A stretch of DNA of 64,000 bases. Origin: Setaria digitata. Taxonomy: Eukaryota > Nematoda > Chromadorea > Rhabditida > Setariidae. The position numbers were made by a program, and so were the translations under genes. The DNA is taken from assembly GCA_003640385.1 (NCBI GenBank), contig RCAB01000068.1:140448-204447 (forward strand). The letters are read 5' to 3'. The notes under the pieces are model-generated. The model saw only the letters and a program-made list of their open reading frames with translations. It was not told the origin of the DNA and did no database searches. Positions 18,602 to 32,600 of the stretch are shown piece after piece. How positions within the stretch are numbered: position 1 is the first letter of the stretch; every line of letters begins with the position of its first letter.

Positions 18602-21600
18602 ATGACGGAGTCGCGACAAACCCAATACAAAAATATGGGCAAAGACAGCGAAGCTTTGAGGAAAAATCGCGTGGAAAATATTATTTCTATTCGGAAAGAC
18701 AAACGTGAGGAAACGCTGTCGAAACGTCGTAACATACCTGTTGAGTAAGTGAAATTTATTTCTTGAAATGAAAACAAATCACTTAGCATTCATAGCAGCC
18801 GACTAGAATTTAAAACTCTTTGTTGCTACGTATTTATCGACTTGGTCAACTATGTATGACGGAAAATGTTACTTATTTACCCATGTTTTCTTTTTTCCTG
18901 CCGAACAACATGTTTGTTAATATAGTGAAGCCCATCAGAAAAGGAAATGTATATATCATTTTTGTAGATCGCTGGATTCAGACGATGCGTCAACGAGTGC
19001 AGGTGGTGTCGTTGTGAACGGAACTTACAATCGTAATACTCTGGAAGATATTGTCAAGAAAGCAAGTAGTCAGGATCAAGATGTGCAGCTCACAGCTGTG
19101 CAGCAGGTAATAAGTTTTGAGAATTTGTTACTGTAAATGATTGAAGCTAAACTTCCATGTAAACCATTTTTAAACAGTAAGATGCGTTGTATGAAAATTA
19201 AAGGGAAAACTGAAATTTTAACCACCTCGTAAGGTGGCTTAAATTTTAGGGGGGAAGGAATAAAACTAATCGAGAGTGATGGGAAATGTTTTAAATTTAC
19301 AAGTATAAGGTGTAGTTAATATAAACATAGCATGCGTGTTTCAGGCACGAAAATTGCTCTCGTCTGATCGTAATCCCCCAATTGATGACCTGATCGCATC
19401 TGGTATTTTACCAATATTGGTGCAGTGTTTAAGTTCCAATAAGTAGGTTTTACATTACTGTAGATATGGCATGAACTTGAGGCTCGTTGTTCAAGGATAT
19501 CACATTCAGCGAGATTACTTTTGACTGGGGAGATTAATAAGAAGTAGGGAATCTTGTTGTCATGATGCGCAGTTTTACGATTTGCTGTAGTAGGAAGCGA
19601 TTGATAGCGGTTCCAGCCGTATCATATATCTCGAAAGATAGCTGCTTGTACGTTAAGGTGCGAAATTGTCCAGTGATAACTTTTCCTTCCTTATTTCGAT
19701 CTTTTTATCTTAATCCTGAATGGAAGCTACTACCTTATTTATTGGGGCACTAGCGGTTTGTTAAATGTTACCACTGCTCTACTTATACTTCCAAATGATC
19801 AAGGATTTCCCATCTCGACAAAATTTTTGTAAAGTGATTCGTTTTATGATTTACATGTTTGCATTTTTTGCAGTGTTACACTGCAGTTTGAAGCAGCATG
19901 GGCACTGACAAACATAGCGTCAGGAACTTCACAACAAACACAATCTGTTGTTCAGGCTGGTGCCGTACCTTTATTCCTGGAACTTCTATCTTCAGGAAAT
20001 ATGAATGTCTGTGAACAAGCCGTCTGGGCTCTTGGAAATATTATTGGTTTGTTTTCGTTATCAACATTCTGAAATTTTTATCAAATTCATCAGTATTAGA
20101 TTAATGAAGTACAGGTGAAGTGGAAGACCTAACGAAATGCAGATGAAGGTGAAGTAGTGTGTTCGTAAACTAGGGAAGTGCAGACGAATATGATCATCCA
20201 ACTTCTTCCCTTTGATAGTTTTCGCTTAATAATTGCTTCTATTCTATATCTTTTTCCTCAGGGAAAAGTTTATAGTTTATAGTTTCAATTAACGTAAATT
20301 TTGTTGAATATGAACAAGCAAAATGTCCTTTTCTTGTAAAATCTTTTTCTTTTCCTTTTCTCGAATAGATTTGATCTTCAATTTTATAAATATTTTCCAA
20401 ATGAAAAAAAAAAAGGAAGTTTTAGGTGACGGACCACATTTCCGGGATTACTGTATTCAGCTTGGAATCGTTGAACCACTACTGAAATTTATTACACCTG
20501 GCATCCCCATTGGATTCCTGCGTAATGTTACTTGGGTTATCGTGAATTTATGTCGTTCCAAGGTGAGTTCCTCGATAAAATAAATTTGGTGAGAGTAATT
20601 ATGTCGCAGGGATCACTGTCCATTTACTTTAGCTGAACTGCGGACTTTTCAGGATCCGCCACCATCACCAGAAATTGTTCAAACACTTTTACCTGCTTTA
20701 GCTGCTCTGATAAGCCATACAGACCAAAATATATTGGTAGATACTGTATGGGCCTTGTCTTATCTTACGGATGGTGGAAATGAACAAATTCAAATGGTCA
20801 TTAACAGCGGTGTAAGTTTTTTGGTTGCTTAGAAGGGAATCGTAAAATTCTCTTAGTACAGGCCAGAATCCACATAATATGTGTAGGGAAAGCTCTAGAT
20901 TTCAAATTTCAGGTTGTGAGCAATTTGATTCCTCTTCTCTCTCATCCTGAAGTTAAGGTACAAACTGCAGCGTTGCGTGCAGTCGGGAATATTGTTACTG
21001 GAACAGATGAACAAACGCAACTTGTTCTGGACTGCGGTGTTTTACAACAAATGCCTGCATTACTATCGCATCAAAAAGAGAAAATAAATAAAGTATGACG
21101 TTTATTCAAAAACTTATATCTTCTCGGTTTTTTTTTTACACTATTTTAAGATCGCTATATCAGATTGATTTTGCATTTTTTAGGAAGCGGTTTGGTTCCT
21201 TTCCAACATAACGGCTGGCAATCAGGCTCAAGTACAAGCTGTAATTGATGCTGGGTTAATGCCAATGATTATTCATTTATTGGAGAAGGGAGACTTCCAG
21301 ACACAAAAGGTTTTTTACAGTCGCTTCAGTTTATTATAGTTTTTGGAAAAAAAAAAAATTCCCGTTAATTTGTAATCTAGGAAGCAGCATGGGCTGTTTC
21401 GAACGTTACAATCAGTGGACGCGCCGAACAAGTAGAATATATGGTTTCACAAGGTGTGATACCACCATTCTGTGCTCTACTTTCCATACGTGATTCACAA
21501 ATTGTGCATGTTGTCCTGGATGGCCTTAATAATATTCTCAAAATGGCTGGACCGCGTTCTGAAGCGATTTGCACAATGATTGAAGAATGCGGAGGTAAGA

Positions 21601-22044
21601 TTTAAGTTCTATGCGTAAATTAAGAAATTCATCTGGTAATGAGGAATTTTTATATCTTCACCTTCTTGTACCGCAGAAACTGTAGATATTATTGATCTGT
21701 TAGGTTTTTTTTTTTTAATTTAACACACTTATACTCGTAGATTGCACATATACCAAGGGACTGGATAGGGTAAAAGATTGTAATTATATTCCACTATAGG
21801 GGATAATTTAAAAAGATGATGCACAGTTGATCAAGATACAAAAAATTTCAGTATCTTTACTGCTTCAGGTTTGGATAAGATCGAGCACTTGCAAAATCAT
21901 GAAAGTGAGGAAATTTATAAATTGGCCTACGAAATCATTGATAATTACTTTTCGGAAACTGACGATGATGGAATAGCTACAGGAGATCATTTTTTTGAAT
22001 CAACGCAACAGAACGTTCCATCGGAAGGATTCTCGTTCCAGTAA
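18602..22044 (+). CDS. ima-3: importin alpha (karyopherin alpha) nuclear import adaptor (complete, 514 aa)
   Basis: Importin alpha binds classical nuclear localisation signals and links cargo to importin beta. Ten exons join in phase: 18602-18744, 18968-19106, 19345-19442, 19874-20046, 20426-20562, 20653-20811, 20913-21092, 21184-21309, 21381-21594 and 21869-22044. An importin-beta-binding domain fills residues 1-60 (basic cluster [19 protein letters not shown] and SKRR). ARM repeats follow with the W-x3-N ladder that holds the [65 protein letters not shown] and [13 protein letters not shown]. The C terminus is acidic ([12 protein letters not shown]), as in the conserved group. The closest C. 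elegans match is probably ima-3, the ubiquitously expressed paralogue. That choice rests on overall conservation, so the symbol is less sure than the family. Confidence 0.96.
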
Positions 22045-24539
22045 TGGGGTGTTTATTGGGAAATTTTTCATCCTTAATCCTTGTCCTTCTGCCCATTCCC
22101 TTTCTGTTTTTTATTTGTCATCCTGGCATTAGGATAGTTGAGAAATTTAAAAATTTAGAACCGGCGAATGGTGGACCTTATTCTTCCTTTTACTTCATGC
22201 TATTTCTGACCATAAGTGGAGAGACCTTTGTTGTATCTATCAAATTGTTTTTGATCCCCAAAGCTGATTTGTATCATTTTTAGTGTCCTAACTCTTTTTT
22301 TGAAAAAAATTGCGTAATGATTGACTTATCTGTTGTTTGTCTGTACTTCAAGCAGAAGGCTATAATTTCTATCTTATGGGGCAGATTTTTTTTTTTTTTT
22401 TGTTTGTTTAGACGACCATTTTTCTTTGGTATGTATGTCTTCGCATTGAATATTGTTTGTTCGATTTGTTTTTTGTCCGTTCTTATGATTTTTGTTTGTA
22501 TGTTTTTGCATGTATTTTTATCAGTCTTATGAAATATCCCATGCAACGCACTTGCTTACTGTAGTTTTTCTTTTGTAGCAAATTCATGCGAAGAGTAGTG
22601 CTATTCACAAAATGTCGTAGGACGCTGCGTGAGTGTCATTCTTCATAATCTCCGGAGGTATTCGATTACCATTAGTTTGGCCACTTGATTGCATGTCAGC
22701 CTGACCGTTCATCAGCCTTTCTGTAGAGGTTCACTGTGCCAGTGAAATCTTATTTTTCCCGTGCACAAATTAAGCTATCTGACCACGGCTACGATTACCT
22801 GTCTCTTCACTTTTTTTCGTCCCGTAAAGAGCTTTTCTGTTATTTGCACTGTTTTTGCTATTTATGTTTTGTTTGAGAAACTCCGTGGTGTTTTTTCAGA
22901 TCTTTTTAGATCATTTTTAGTCATATTTCAAAACCTTTTTCTGAATTGACAAAAGATTTTTTTTTATTTAATCAGCTCTGTCCAAAAAAAGGAACCTTTT
23001 ATTGCGAAACTAAAATATTTTTTTTTTTTTTCAGTATGAACGGGTAATTTCTTGGGCTTGTTTCTTAGTCAAATCCAACAGTTAGTATGCGAATTAAAAA
23101 AATTTTTTTTAAATTAGGATGTTTTATAGTTTTTTCATTGCAATTTTAATGTGCGCCGCTAAGGACAGCAGTGGCATCGTTTCACTGGTATTGTCTTTTG
23201 CTAAACTGCTCATTTTTTTCCTATTTCATTTAAAATTTATGGAAGAGTATTCCTAAGTCTGTAAGTCAGTGACATTGCAGTTCATCTTATTTTTGCTTCT
23301 CCCGAGGAAGTTTTTTCTTCTGGGAACTAGACCCTATTTCTCTCATCGTGACCCGATTCTGTGCTCGACTGTATGTTATGTATGTCTGGATTATGTTTGT
23401 ATGTATGCTTTAATTCGGAATTCAAGTTTCACTTTATGACTTCCTGCTGACTGTACCGCATGTCTTGAGCTGGACGATGTTTTATTCGTTTTTAAAAATG
23501 TCTTTTTTTTTTTTTTTTTGCGAATCTTCGAATCTTTTGCTCGTTGTTCTTCTCCTCTTTTGCTTTTTATTATCGCCTTTTATTCCGTCCATTCAGTAAA
23601 GGTCTCTCCGGACCCGAACCCCCACGTTTTTTAGGCCTTGCCCAACTGCCTCTCGCTTCTCCGCTGCGTTCTAATGTCATTAATTTATGCTTAGTTCACC
23701 ATTTCTGAGAAGTACATTCACCAAGAAAATTCTAGTTTTTGATCTGGCTTATGTCAGAAAAGGGAAATTAGTATAATCCGAACAGAACACATCAACTGTA
23801 GAGCATCGTACCGCCTAACTAGTTTCCGTAGATTCGTGAACTTCACGGATTTTTGAATCCAGAAGGTATTTCACACGAATATTCTGACTATCCATTCTTC
23901 TTTCTACATTTAAACATGCTATACACCCGCATTTAGTCGGTCGCTAAAGTCCTTCTCTTCCACCGTAATGAGTGAATTTTTGTGGTAAGCTAGGTTCTGC
24001 TAAGGAGCGGCCTTCAAGACTTTTTTTTTTTTGCTAACCACAATATCATACGAACATTACATAGATCTTCGATTGTTTATATTTTGTATTTTTATGTTTC
24101 ACACCTTTATTTGCAAATTTATCCTCATATTAAAGTCGCGTACTGTTTCTTGCGCACTATGCATACATGGCGCTGACTTGAGTTCTGGAATTTGTGTAGA
24201 GTCTGATAAGGGAACGATCGGAAACATTCCAAAAAAAAAAACTATCACTGCACATCCCACCTGAAGATTTTTCGAAATCTCGGTTGAAGAATAACACGGA
24301 GTTTTATACGTGGCAAACATCACAAAACCTCTCAAGCTACCAATTTATTGCAACATCGAACGACAGAGTTGCGGAAAATTATGATTGTGGGAGAAGTTAA
24401 GGTATGATGGGGAAGGGAAGGGGTGATGATATTTCTTCAGCTATTTTAAAGATTTCGAAGATCTCAGGAAATAAAATTTTCTTTTAAAATAATATTTGGA
24501 GATAACGGAATTTCATCCTTGAATTTAGAAAGAACAGTT
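22045..24539. other. tail-to-tail interval between importin alpha and MPI
   Basis: T-rich DNA, presumably the importin 3' UTR and spacer. Long T runs occur near 22389, 23022, 23505 and 24022. A minus-strand AATAAA (plus TTTATT 24344-24349) could end the MPI transcript. I see no additional gene. Confidence 0.5.
24344..24349 (-). terminator. candidate polyadenylation signal for MPI
   Basis: AATAAA on the minus strand, about 190 bases past the MPI stop. Confidence 0.4.
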
Positions 24540-26898
24540 TCAATTGTCTTTTTCAGGTGTGAAGGCACGGTAAGCCAGAAAATCACCGTTTGATATGATA
24601 TTTACATGGCTTATAGTTGCAGGGATAAAGTACGTATCACCTCGATTCACCTTAAATTTCTCAACGCCAACATGCATTTCAGCTGAGCCTTTTATTATTA
24701 TAATAATACTACTAGCACCGACGTCTCGCAATTCAGTGACTTCACTCTGAAATGAAAGAAAAGAGAGGATCTTCAAAGAGATTATTTTTTCTTTTTATCT
24801 ATATTACTTTAAAATTCTCACTGTTTGTTCTCATGTCTTCTCGGGATAAGATTTAAAATTCAAACATGACGCAAAAAAAAAAAGAACTGACACTATCCAA
24901 AATGCACTCTTTGAAACTACTTTATGAATACCAAGGTCATACAAAATCACCTTTAATTCATGGACTGCAAATTCTTGAACGGGTGGCGCATATTCCCTTA
25001 TTCCAGGACCAATTACTTTTGGAGAAAGTGGTCGTGGCTGAGCCATTTCGAATGTCAAGTCTGAGCAAAGTGTGTCGACATCCTTGAATTTCGGTGTTAG
25101 ACCAGCACGAATAGTATTGTCTGAACAAGCCATGCACTCCATACAATCTGTAGAAATTTTCAGCAACTTCTGGAAAGTTTTTCCAACAACGAACAATCAA
25201 GATTTATTACAAAAATTGCAGTATAAATCCTGTGCTTACCTCCCAGAAGATATGCATGAGGAGAATTCGGTCCTATAAAAACAGCTTCTCCTTTTTTCAG
25301 TGTAAAATAATTTATCAAAAGCGGTGCGAACACACCTACATCACTGGGGTACTCATTGTTCAGTCGCAGAAGTAACTCTTCGAGATCGGAGCGATTACTT
25401 TCTGCAAAATAAATAAAGATAGTCAGTACTTTATAATTGATATAAATATAAATAGATTCTTCGGTAAATAAATAACTTTCCAAAAGCTATAATGAAAAAT
25501 AATATATATATATATTTTACAGAATAGACTGCTTGAAAGGCATGCTTAGCGTTTTTTCTTCAAGAAAAAAATTTCTTACTAGCGATTAAAGGCTAACTGT
25601 TCATAAGGCGTTCCATTAATTGTTTCACCGCTCTGGATACATTTTCGTCTGATGAACGTATGTATTCAGAAAAAATCCTCTTTAAGGCCTCTCGTCTTTC
25701 AGCCTCATTTCCAGTTTTCAAGGATTCAATAGCATTTCTTGATGTAATTAAGCTTTGTAGTTCGGGGAAAGCTAAAAAGAATTATGTGTGAAAGAATCAG
25801 AGAAAAATAACAGCATTGTCCGACTTACAGTCAATATCGAAAACTACATAATGCCGCAACAAACGTTTCAAATGAAAACGTTAAACCTTTAATATTATCA
25901 TAAATTTCACAGGAGAGACGAAAACCACTTAACAGTTGGAAATCAGACAAGGCAATGGCCATTTCTGGTTTATGATTGCTATCTGGATAGTGAGCTGGAT
26001 CACGATTGTGCAATATATTCGCTTTTTCCTACAAACGATTAGAAATAGCATCAACAAGCGAATATGCCTCACAAAATCTTTGTAAACTAAACGCATTCGA
26101 TTTATGCAGGTTTTTTCTTCACATCCCAGTTTTTTCACAGCGTTCAATGATGTATCATTATCTAGCGAATGTGGAATAAAGGAGAATAAATTTTCCCTAA
26201 AAATCTGTTAAATACACCTGATGATGCAGAAAAGAATTACTTTTTTACCAACCATATAGCTAAATTTTCAGCAACCGTAAAAATTAATGTAATAACCTTA
26301 TCTGGATGACTTTGTATTGAAAGTGCTTTATTCACCGAAAGCACTTTGAACAAAAACTGCAACGATCCATTTTCATGAACACCTAGTGAAGATTTTGATT
26401 CATTAATTTTTTTTGATAAAAGTGTCCCGTCTGATGCAAGCTTTGATGGTCCATTTGGGTGAACACCCATCCATAACTGAAATGAATTCAAGGGAAATGC
26501 TATCAACCTAAAATATGAATCTCTGCTGTAAATATTATTTAAGGAAGCTTAAATCTGACGCATTCCGTATCTCAATTGAGAAAGATGAAAAAAAATTTTT
26601 TGTCTCATTCGTTCTACAGAAATAAGAACAGGAGAATCGAAGTATACTGATAACGAAAATCCAGTTGTTACTAACTCAATGATAACTGATTAATTAGAAA
26701 AACTGCATAGAACCCTTTTAAAAAGTAATTAAAGCAGTTAATCAGTAGCTAGAGTTAGATAACACGAACCTCTGCATAGGGCTTGTTTTCATCAACAATA
26801 AACTGTTTGTCAGCTGAATGCATCAAGCTGGCCACTTCACTCTGACTTCCTTGGCGTCCCCAATCATACGTCTGTACAGTGCATATCAATTTCTCCAT
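24540..26898 (-). CDS. MPI: mannose-6-phosphate isomerase (complete, 396 aa)
   Basis: This cytosolic zinc enzyme interconverts fructose-6-phosphate and mannose-6-phosphate, supplying GDP-mannose and dolichol-phosphate-mannose for glycosylation. Seven exons join in phase: 26898-26770, 26476-26297, 26028-25887, 25771-25598, 25401-25240, 25147-24951 and 24746-24540. The type I PMI fold is clear: TYDWGRQGS near the N terminus, [18 protein letters not shown], zinc ligands in LSIQSHPDK (Q98, H100), HKPEMAIAL (E125) and [10 protein letters not shown] (H257), then [18 protein letters not shown] with the catalytic arginine R276. A C-terminal cupin half carries [17 protein letters not shown]. The length is slightly shorter than the vertebrate enzyme. 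A strong acceptor (tttttatag) lies 7 bases before the ATG, suggesting trans-splicing. The product feeds the pathway used by STT3 encoded upstream. Confidence 0.96.
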
Positions 26899-27202
26899 TT
26901 AGCCACTATAAAAAGATCTGCTTCAAGTGTGCTGATAGCTTGAAACTTAGCAGATATTTCCACATTTAAAAGGAAATGTCACAAAATTCTAATTCACACG
27001 AAAGCATAAGTTTTTTCAAATTCAAAAATTATTTCCGAAATGAGAGGCCTCTGCTAAGTCACTAATGTTAATTACAAATAATAGGAAGCCTGGATATTAC
27101 AATACTGTTCGCAAATAAGACTACAGCTTATTAAGCACTGACTGCTAGCAGAACTGCATAAAAAAATCTCGTCGGTGCACCACACTCCCACGCTCCGCTT
27201 CC

Positions 27203-27391
27203 CACGTGACACAAGACTTCTTATGCTTCGCTCCTCACGTGACACACGCTCCCAGTATCGTGCCAACCACGTCACCATGTGCACGATCACACGCATCTGA
27301 TGCGAAGCTGTTATATAAGCTTAAGAAAGAGTGCAAGCCAGCGCGCCATTTTGAAAGGTGCACTGAGTGGAGGACACGTGTACGTCAAGGT
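27203..27391. promoter_or_regulatory. E-box cluster with TATA box and a possible non-coding first exon
   Basis: In the MPI/OATP divergent interval, a locally G/C-rich block carries CACGTG at 27203-27208, 27236-27241 and 27375-27380 plus a CACGTCA half-match near 27268. The first two are followed by AC, giving CACGTGAC. A TATATAA lies at 27312-27318, and a strong donor AAG|gtacgt follows at about 27390. Together these look like a promoter and untranslated first exon for the plus-strand OATP gene at 29672. The role is inferred. Confidence 0.5.
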
Positions 27392-29671
27392 ACGTCCTAA
27401 TTTAACGCAGAACGTGAATTAACAGTGTCATTCCAAGCATGCTTATCTTAATTAAAATATGTTTTCTCAACTAATTGTTGCCTACTACTGACATCCGTTG
27501 ACATCTGTGGGGTGATAATCTTTTATTAACGGCAAGTTGATAAGTTGTTTGATGTTATCAGTAGTGTAGTGGAAGGTTATTGATAAGTTGGTGAACATGA
27601 ATTGAGATGATATAGTGCTCATATAAGTGAAAGGATACTGTGACTTTTCTGTCCGAGAAATTAGCATATTTGAAGTTGTTTATTGAAAGCTGACTCTTCT
27701 GGTTCTGATTAAATTTTGCTTGATGATATATCTTGTTTAAGGTATGTTAGAATTTAATACAATTTAATTGATTTTATCACTGATATTGCCTTAACTTACC
27801 TCTTTGATAACGATATTCCACTTGTGCTTTTAAGCCTCACATTTGTATTATCATTCGGCTATCATCATTTTAAACTACTGATGAATCACGGCTTTATCCG
27901 AGTATTTTTAATTTATACTATACTAAAGGATAAATTTGGAAGAAACAAAGATTTCTAGTATTGGTAATCTCCAGAATTTGACCACTTAATCTTGGATTTT
28001 TCGAAATTTTTGGTTTAGGAAGAAATGTAAATATTTGATGTGAAAATTGTTAAATTAGATTTTAGGAAAAAAGTAAAACAACGACACAAAAGACAAGAAG
28101 AAAACTGAAAACACTGTTGAAAATGAATAATTTATTTGCAAAATTTCTCCGTAAATGTTTTTAAAACCAGATTTTAATAATCTCACGTGGAGCACCAGTC
28201 AGAAGCTTATTCAAAATCAGTACAAAGATTACTTAGAATAAATGAATAACAAATGCAACCAAATATTTGAGGAGGCTATTCGACCATACTCAGTGGTTTT
28301 AAAAATTGTGGGAAGGCAAAATACTTAGATTAATTTCAAAGAAAAACTGATTTATTATCCTTTCAGGTTTTTTTAAATCAAAAAAAAATTGTTTCTATTC
28401 ATAACCAATAATAATAAGACTTTAAATCTAAGAATTGTGCAGTTTAGTAATTGCTATGTTATGGTTTAATTAAGTCAATAATTTCGCTATCAATTATGAA
28501 TCAAGTAACCTGCAAATTCTTTTTATTTGAAACTTTTCACAAATTTGTTGACTTCAAATATTGTTCCACACTAATTAATAACTTCTGCATGTTGTTTACA
28601 TAATGGTTTCGTAAACAAAATCTGGATGAAGTTCAAAGTTTCTTCTACATTTCCCGGTAGATTTTTTTTTTTTTGAAATTTCTAAGGAGTTGGATAAGCA
28701 TAGATATTATTCTTTTCCATTAATTTCAAATTCAGATTTACTAATTCATAAAAATCTAAAAATTGTAATAAAATGGTATGTCCATAATTAGCATATGTTC
28801 CTCAGTTTTAGGTCATTCTGACAGTTGTTGTCTTAAGATTTCAAACAAAAACCAACTTCCCTAAATAAATTAATTAATATTGCAATTCTGAAGCATGCAG
28901 AGCTGCTTGGATACTTCTTGGCAAAGGATTAAAATGAAACACGCACTGCTCAATTATAAGTTAAGTCTCTTATCACCAGTCATGAATAATTTATCGGACA
29001 ACTGAGACTATAAGCTATCACTGCCTGAATATGCTATCACTATAGACTTATTTATCATCGTGATGTACTGGTTTTAGTCGTTGCTTGTTATGGAAACAAG
29101 TTTACTTCTCTCCCTTTCCTTCTCTACCTGCTGAATGACGTATGACTCACCAGCCACCTGCCTGTCCATATTTTAACAATCATCTGTCACATTTCCAAAT
29201 TGATTCACTTCAGGATCGTTCCATCACTTCCGAAATTTCCTCACTGGTCAGGGACAGTTGGATGTTGTGTGTACGGGACATTTTTCGAGGTAGTTAAGTT
29301 GTGGACTCGGGAAAGCTATTTGCTGCTCTGAGAATTCTTGGAATTCATCCTTTTGAGAACTCTCGGAGTGCTCTGCTTTCCATATCAAATAATTCAATGT
29401 CTGGCAATATTTCAGTTCCTGCTTATTCCACCTATTATTTTATATCCCTGCTTGTCAGTAAATCAATCTATTTATTTTCCTACACATAAAGTCTTCTCCG
29501 ATGTCATCTTTAGTTGGAAGTTTGCAATTCTCACTATGATAACTCTTGAAAGTACTCATTCTTAGCACAATGCATTCTCGCTGTTTCACATAACGGTAGT
29601 AAATGTTGTGCTTTATTCTGACGTCCGTTAATTCTAAAACTTAATTCGCTGAAAAAGAAAGATTCAGAAGC
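27392..29671. other. AT-rich leader intron or spacer before the OATP gene
   Basis: I see no supported coding exon here. If the donor at 27390 is real, this is the first intron, ending at an acceptor (gattcag) at 29661-29667, four bases before the OATP start codon. Confidence 0.4.
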
Positions 29672-32600
29672 ATGAAGAATGACGTGTCAGTAATGATACC
29701 ACGAAGATTACAATCGTCGAAGAAAACTTCACCCTCCGTGGAATGCTTTCTCGTTGCAATGTTGTTCGTGATTGCTGTTCAGGTAAGTGATACCTCTACT
29801 CAGAAGATCTTATCACTGCTGCGATTTCGGCTCAGTCGAAAATCAAGTCTCTACGTGTGACATTTTGATCCACTCTCAGATTGATGCTTTAAAAGAAATT
29901 ATACAGGGGACATACCTTGCATACGTGGTTGGCATATTGACAAATCTGGAGCGACGATTCGGCATAACGAGCAAACAGTCCGGAGCATTGTTATCATTTT
30001 ATGACATTGGCCATACTGCTTCTGTAGTACTGGTTGGTTTTATGGCCAACGGAAAACACTTGCCCCGGATTACCGCCTCAGGTAACATCATTTCTTGGTT
30101 ACCTTGTATACTTCACCACAACACTGGACTTTTGCCAAACTTTGCTAAGAAGTTATAACTAAAGTTCAATGAGTTGTACAATAGCTGCTCATAAGCATAT
30201 GGCAGGAGTAATACTTAGTGCTGTGTCGATGTTTATTTTGGCTCTACCGATGGCACTATTTGGATCGAAATCATTCGATGAGGCATCACTCTCATTGCAC
30301 CAGGCTAGTTCTTTTTCTTCTTTTTTCAAGTTTACTTCTCTCTAATTTCCTACTAAGCTAATTTCCAACAATACAGTAGTAAAGGAGGGATCGTACAACT
30401 TTTATTCCTTATTTATCGATTATTCCTAGTCTCGGAAAATATTTCTAGGAGTATGATGATACGTCTCTCTCTAGAAGCATGCTTATTTCTCCCTGGAAAA
30501 TCTTATTAGTTTTGCAGCAAGAATATATCCTGAAAAACATTTGTGATTCATCACGAGTTACTGATTACTTAGACCAGAGTTGTGAACATCAGAAAGAGGA
30601 ACATTTTTTGGCATTTTGTATCTTGGTCACTGGTCAAATCTTGGCTGGTATTGCTGCTGCACCATTCAACACAGTAGCTTACGTTTATGTGGACAATAAC
30701 CTAGCCGATAAAGCAAAATCACCATTTTACTTGAGTATTTTTTCAATAATTGCCTGACTTTAATGAAGTCTCAGTCATAGTCATAAATTAATGGAATCTT
30801 AAGTTGAAATTTTTTAAGGAAATAGTGAAATGGAAAGAATTTAGTGCAGGAGAGATCACGAACATCTTATCACTTTTGCAGGTCTGTTATCAAGTATGTA
30901 TGCATTTGCGCCAGCTTTTGGATTTGCATTAAGTGCTGGTGTTACACAGTTGTATACGACGATTGTTGATGGTACTGCTTCTGACGATAATTTAAAATTT
31001 AAAAACGAACAACTAATTTATTAGAGTCTTGAAGTTCAGCGATAATGAAAGAAGGTGCTCTTTATTTAATCAACTTCGATCAAATCACATTTTCTCTGTA
31101 TTGCTATTTATGAAATCTTTGGGAGCTCAGCTGCAATATTTTAAGAAATGAATAACTGAAATGATAGAATTTTCAAAAATTTTAATGGAAGAACTTTATT
31201 TTCTTGAAGGCAATCAATACTTGCCGGACTTTCAACCTGAAGTAATTTAAGTAATTTTTACTTTTCTGCAGTACCTCCGAACTTGACAATCAATAGCGAT
31301 GGATGGATTGGAGCCTGGTGGCTCGGCTTCATCATTTTTGGCTTACTGTATTTTGCCGCTGCCATTCCATTATTTTTCTTCCCCGAAAAATTGCTTCAAA
31401 GCGATTCAAATTCGTTTGAAATGCAGCAGCTAAGGTTGAATTACTTTGCTGTCTCACCATGTCGGATATACGACATTTTCCTGGTGTTATTTCCTATAAA
31501 TTTAATTAATTCACTAATAAGGTGATTACTGTAACAATGATTTAAGTTAAGGTAAAGTCAAATCAGTTTCTTTGAAAATTTCAAAAGTGTAATGAATTTT
31601 ATTTATTATTCTGGCATATTTTGATTTCAGAAGTGGATATTCGAATGATTATGATGACTACCAGACTTCTGCTCTCAAGGATGATGAACAATCGCAAGAA
31701 GCATTTTGTGAGCAGCTAAAGGCAGCATTTGCAAGTAGTAGTGATTTTTTTTCCCCGGGAAACTATCTCACTTCTTTTAGGATCTCTAAAGTTTAATATG
31801 ACATTGTAAAAGTAGCTAAGAAACATTTTCGAAATACTAAAGAAGAATGTTAAAATTAAAATTGAATTAAAGAAATTTCTAGAATTTCCGGCACTGATAA
31901 GGAATCCAGTGTTTACATCTGCGATAATTGGATGGATGTTTGGATCATATCTTACCGGTGGTTATAGCACCTATCTACCAAAATACATTGAAACACAATT
32001 TGGTCGTAGTGCTTCAGCTGCTGATATTTACTCAGGTACGTTTATTTGCTCATAGCTCCTTCCTAAGTTAAATAAAATAGACTAGCTAGCATCATTATAA
32101 ATTCAGTCTTAATAGTGCCATCAGTTTCGTCTTTACGGAAAAATGAAATTTCAATATTTGCAGGAATAGTGTCAATTGGCAGCATAGCAGTTAGTACAGC
32201 ACTAGGGGGCTACTTATTAACGAAATTCAATCCCTCACCTCGGAAAGCATTGCTTTTTTTAATTGCCACCTGGTCCACTATTGTGGTGACATATTTGATT
32301 GGTGCTACTGTTGGCTGCGATGAGCCGAAAGTGACGCAACTTGACAGCATCGAAAGGTTTGCGACATTTCGTCTTAGTCGCATTCATTTCGTAACTGATG
32401 CCATCAGGAAACATTTCTCAAAAGAACAGAATTTATTTCAGAGAATGCAATTCCGACTGTCATTGTGATCGGGTGGATCTCTTCAATCCAGTTAATTATC
32501 ACTCAGTTAATTATTTCTCCCCATGTCATGCCGGATGTCAGCAATACAACTCTCAACTGCAAAGGGTTTCACGTTAATTACAATTTAAATTTAAACACTT

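Noticed and set aside
22280..22546. overlapping 70-88 codon frames on both strands after importin
   Set aside because: Both are made of T/A-run low-complexity sequence in a 3' UTR (Lys-rich one way, Phe-rich the other).
24831..25278. several overlapping frames on both strands at MPI
   Set aside because: They are shadows or read-through of the true MPI exons 25147-24951 and 25401-25240.
27206..27400. 64-codon plus frame in the E-box cluster
   Set aside because: It covers promoter motifs and a TATA box, has no similarity, and is better explained as regulatory DNA.
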